In this document: positions 63,684-64,000 of the stretch, one piece after another
Layout of the letters: each line of letters opens with the position of its first letter
Numbering within the stretch: position 1 is the first letter of the stretch
From: Actinomadura pelletieri DSM 43383
GTDB taxonomy: Bacteria > Actinomycetota > Actinomycetes > Streptosporangiales > Streptosporangiaceae
Reading direction: 5' to 3'
NCBI RefSeq assembly: GCF_003634705.1
Contig: NZ_RBWU01000002.1
Span: 1,401,357 to 1,465,356, forward strand
DNA length: 64,000 nt
The notes under the pieces: model-generated
The model's input: the letters and a program-made list of their open reading frames with translations, nothing else
Database searches by the model: none
Told to the model about the DNA's origin: nothing
Position numbers and translations under genes: made by a program

Positions 63684-63950
63684 AGAAGGGTTGCCCCGGA
63701 GCCGGGGCTCGCGGAAGCGGGTTCGGGCGCGGTGGGTGTCCGTTTCTTGAGAACTCAACAGCGTGTTAAAAGCCAGTGCCTTTATCGGCTCGACCGGTTT
63801 TCTGGTCGGGTCGCCCCGTGGCCGCCTGTTATGGGTGGTCGGGGATTTCTTTGAGGCAGTGCAACCCATCCGTTGGGTGGGTTGTTTTGCTGGGATTGTT
63901 TCCATGGTTTGGCTGCATCGGAGTTCGCCCTTTGGTGTGGTCGTTTGGCC
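63684..63950 (+). other. 16S rRNA leader with antitermination/processing sequences
   Basis: TTGAGAACTCAACAG (63747-63761) is the box typical of actinobacterial rRNA leaders. Further inverted repeats follow, for example CGACC/GGTCG around 63791-63808. This stretch holds no gene. Confidence 0.65.
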
Positions 63951-64000
63951 TTAATGGAGAGTTTGATCCTGGCTCAGGACGAACGCTGGCGGCGTGCTTA
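63951..64000 (+). rRNA. rrs: 16S ribosomal RNA, 5' end (partial)
   Basis: AGAGTTTGATCCTGGCTCAG and the following GACGAACGCTGGCGGCGTGC are the universal 5' sequence of bacterial 16S rRNA. The start is placed by alignment with the E. coli 5' end. The gene runs out of the window. Confidence 0.97.

Overview
The window is high-GC DNA (dense GTG starts, C/G-rich third codon positions) from a filamentous actinomycete. Gene order (tig-clpP1-clpP2-clpX, mreBCD-mrdA-rodA, radical SAM-rne-rplU-rpmA-obgE-proB-proA, nadD-rsfS), an AfsR/SARP-type regulator and a DrrAB-type exporter fit Streptosporangiales/Thermomonosporaceae (Actinomadura-like). The genus is an inference, because no phylogenetic marker longer than the first 50 bases of 16S rRNA is present. 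Almost everything is chromosomal housekeeping; no prophage, IS element, CRISPR array or biosynthetic cluster was recognised.

Layout. 1-1000: tail of an unidentified gene, a gene-poor stretch, then tRNA-Gly(TCC) and tRNA-Pro(TGG). 1032-3626: alaS with a long hairpin over its leader. 3831-8507: a zinc-ribbon protein, HxlR regulator/YceI pair, secreted chitinase with a perfect 29-bp operator-like palindrome at +1, MarR regulator/cupin pair. 8596-14742: LuxR-type two-component pair, a DUF6210-like protein, Tex, a DMT-like membrane protein. 15048-19559: tig, clpP1, clpP2, clpX. 19645-20587: six tandem copies of the clpX 3' end with its terminator. 20592-22045: second two-component pair. 22167-26908: valS between two paralogous membrane-anchored proteins, one with a collagen-like stalk. 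26880-29910: a FolC-like Mur ligase, folC and a DUF4233 protein. 30026-31903: MFS protein and ndk. 32383-38279: the elongasome operon. 38381-49547: two proteins of a radical-SAM pair, RNase E/G, L21, L27, Obg, ProB, ProA. 49614-54980: Tat-exported phosphoesterase, M48 protease, nadD, rsfS, histidine phosphatase. 55058-56873: two identical tRNA-Ala(GGC) genes bracketing a hairpin-rich gene-poor segment and two small unknown proteins. 56878-63188: baeRF2 protein, BTAD-ATPase-TPR regulator, DrrAB exporter. 63189-64000: rRNA promoter region and 16S rRNA start.

How the genes work together. tig, clpP1P2 and clpX form a folding/proteolysis cluster. mreBCD, mrdA and rodA overlap or nearly abut and form one wall-elongation operon. 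rne, rplU, rpmA, obgE and rsfS serve RNA processing and ribosome assembly. alaS, valS and four tRNAs serve translation. Several genes (3831, 10635, 23365, 28139, 53153) have a TANNNT -10 box 6 to 8 bases before the start codon and no ribosome binding site, which suggests leaderless mRNAs.

Most unusual signals: (1) the clpX-tail repeat array, with a 481-bp higher-order duplication and mostly third-codon-position differences from clpX; (2) valS flanked by paralogous anchored proteins; (3) the 29-bp palindrome at the chitinase transcription start; (4) the UUCG-type hairpin array between duplicate tRNA-Ala genes; (5) the alaS leader hairpin that reaches the Shine-Dalgarno sequence.
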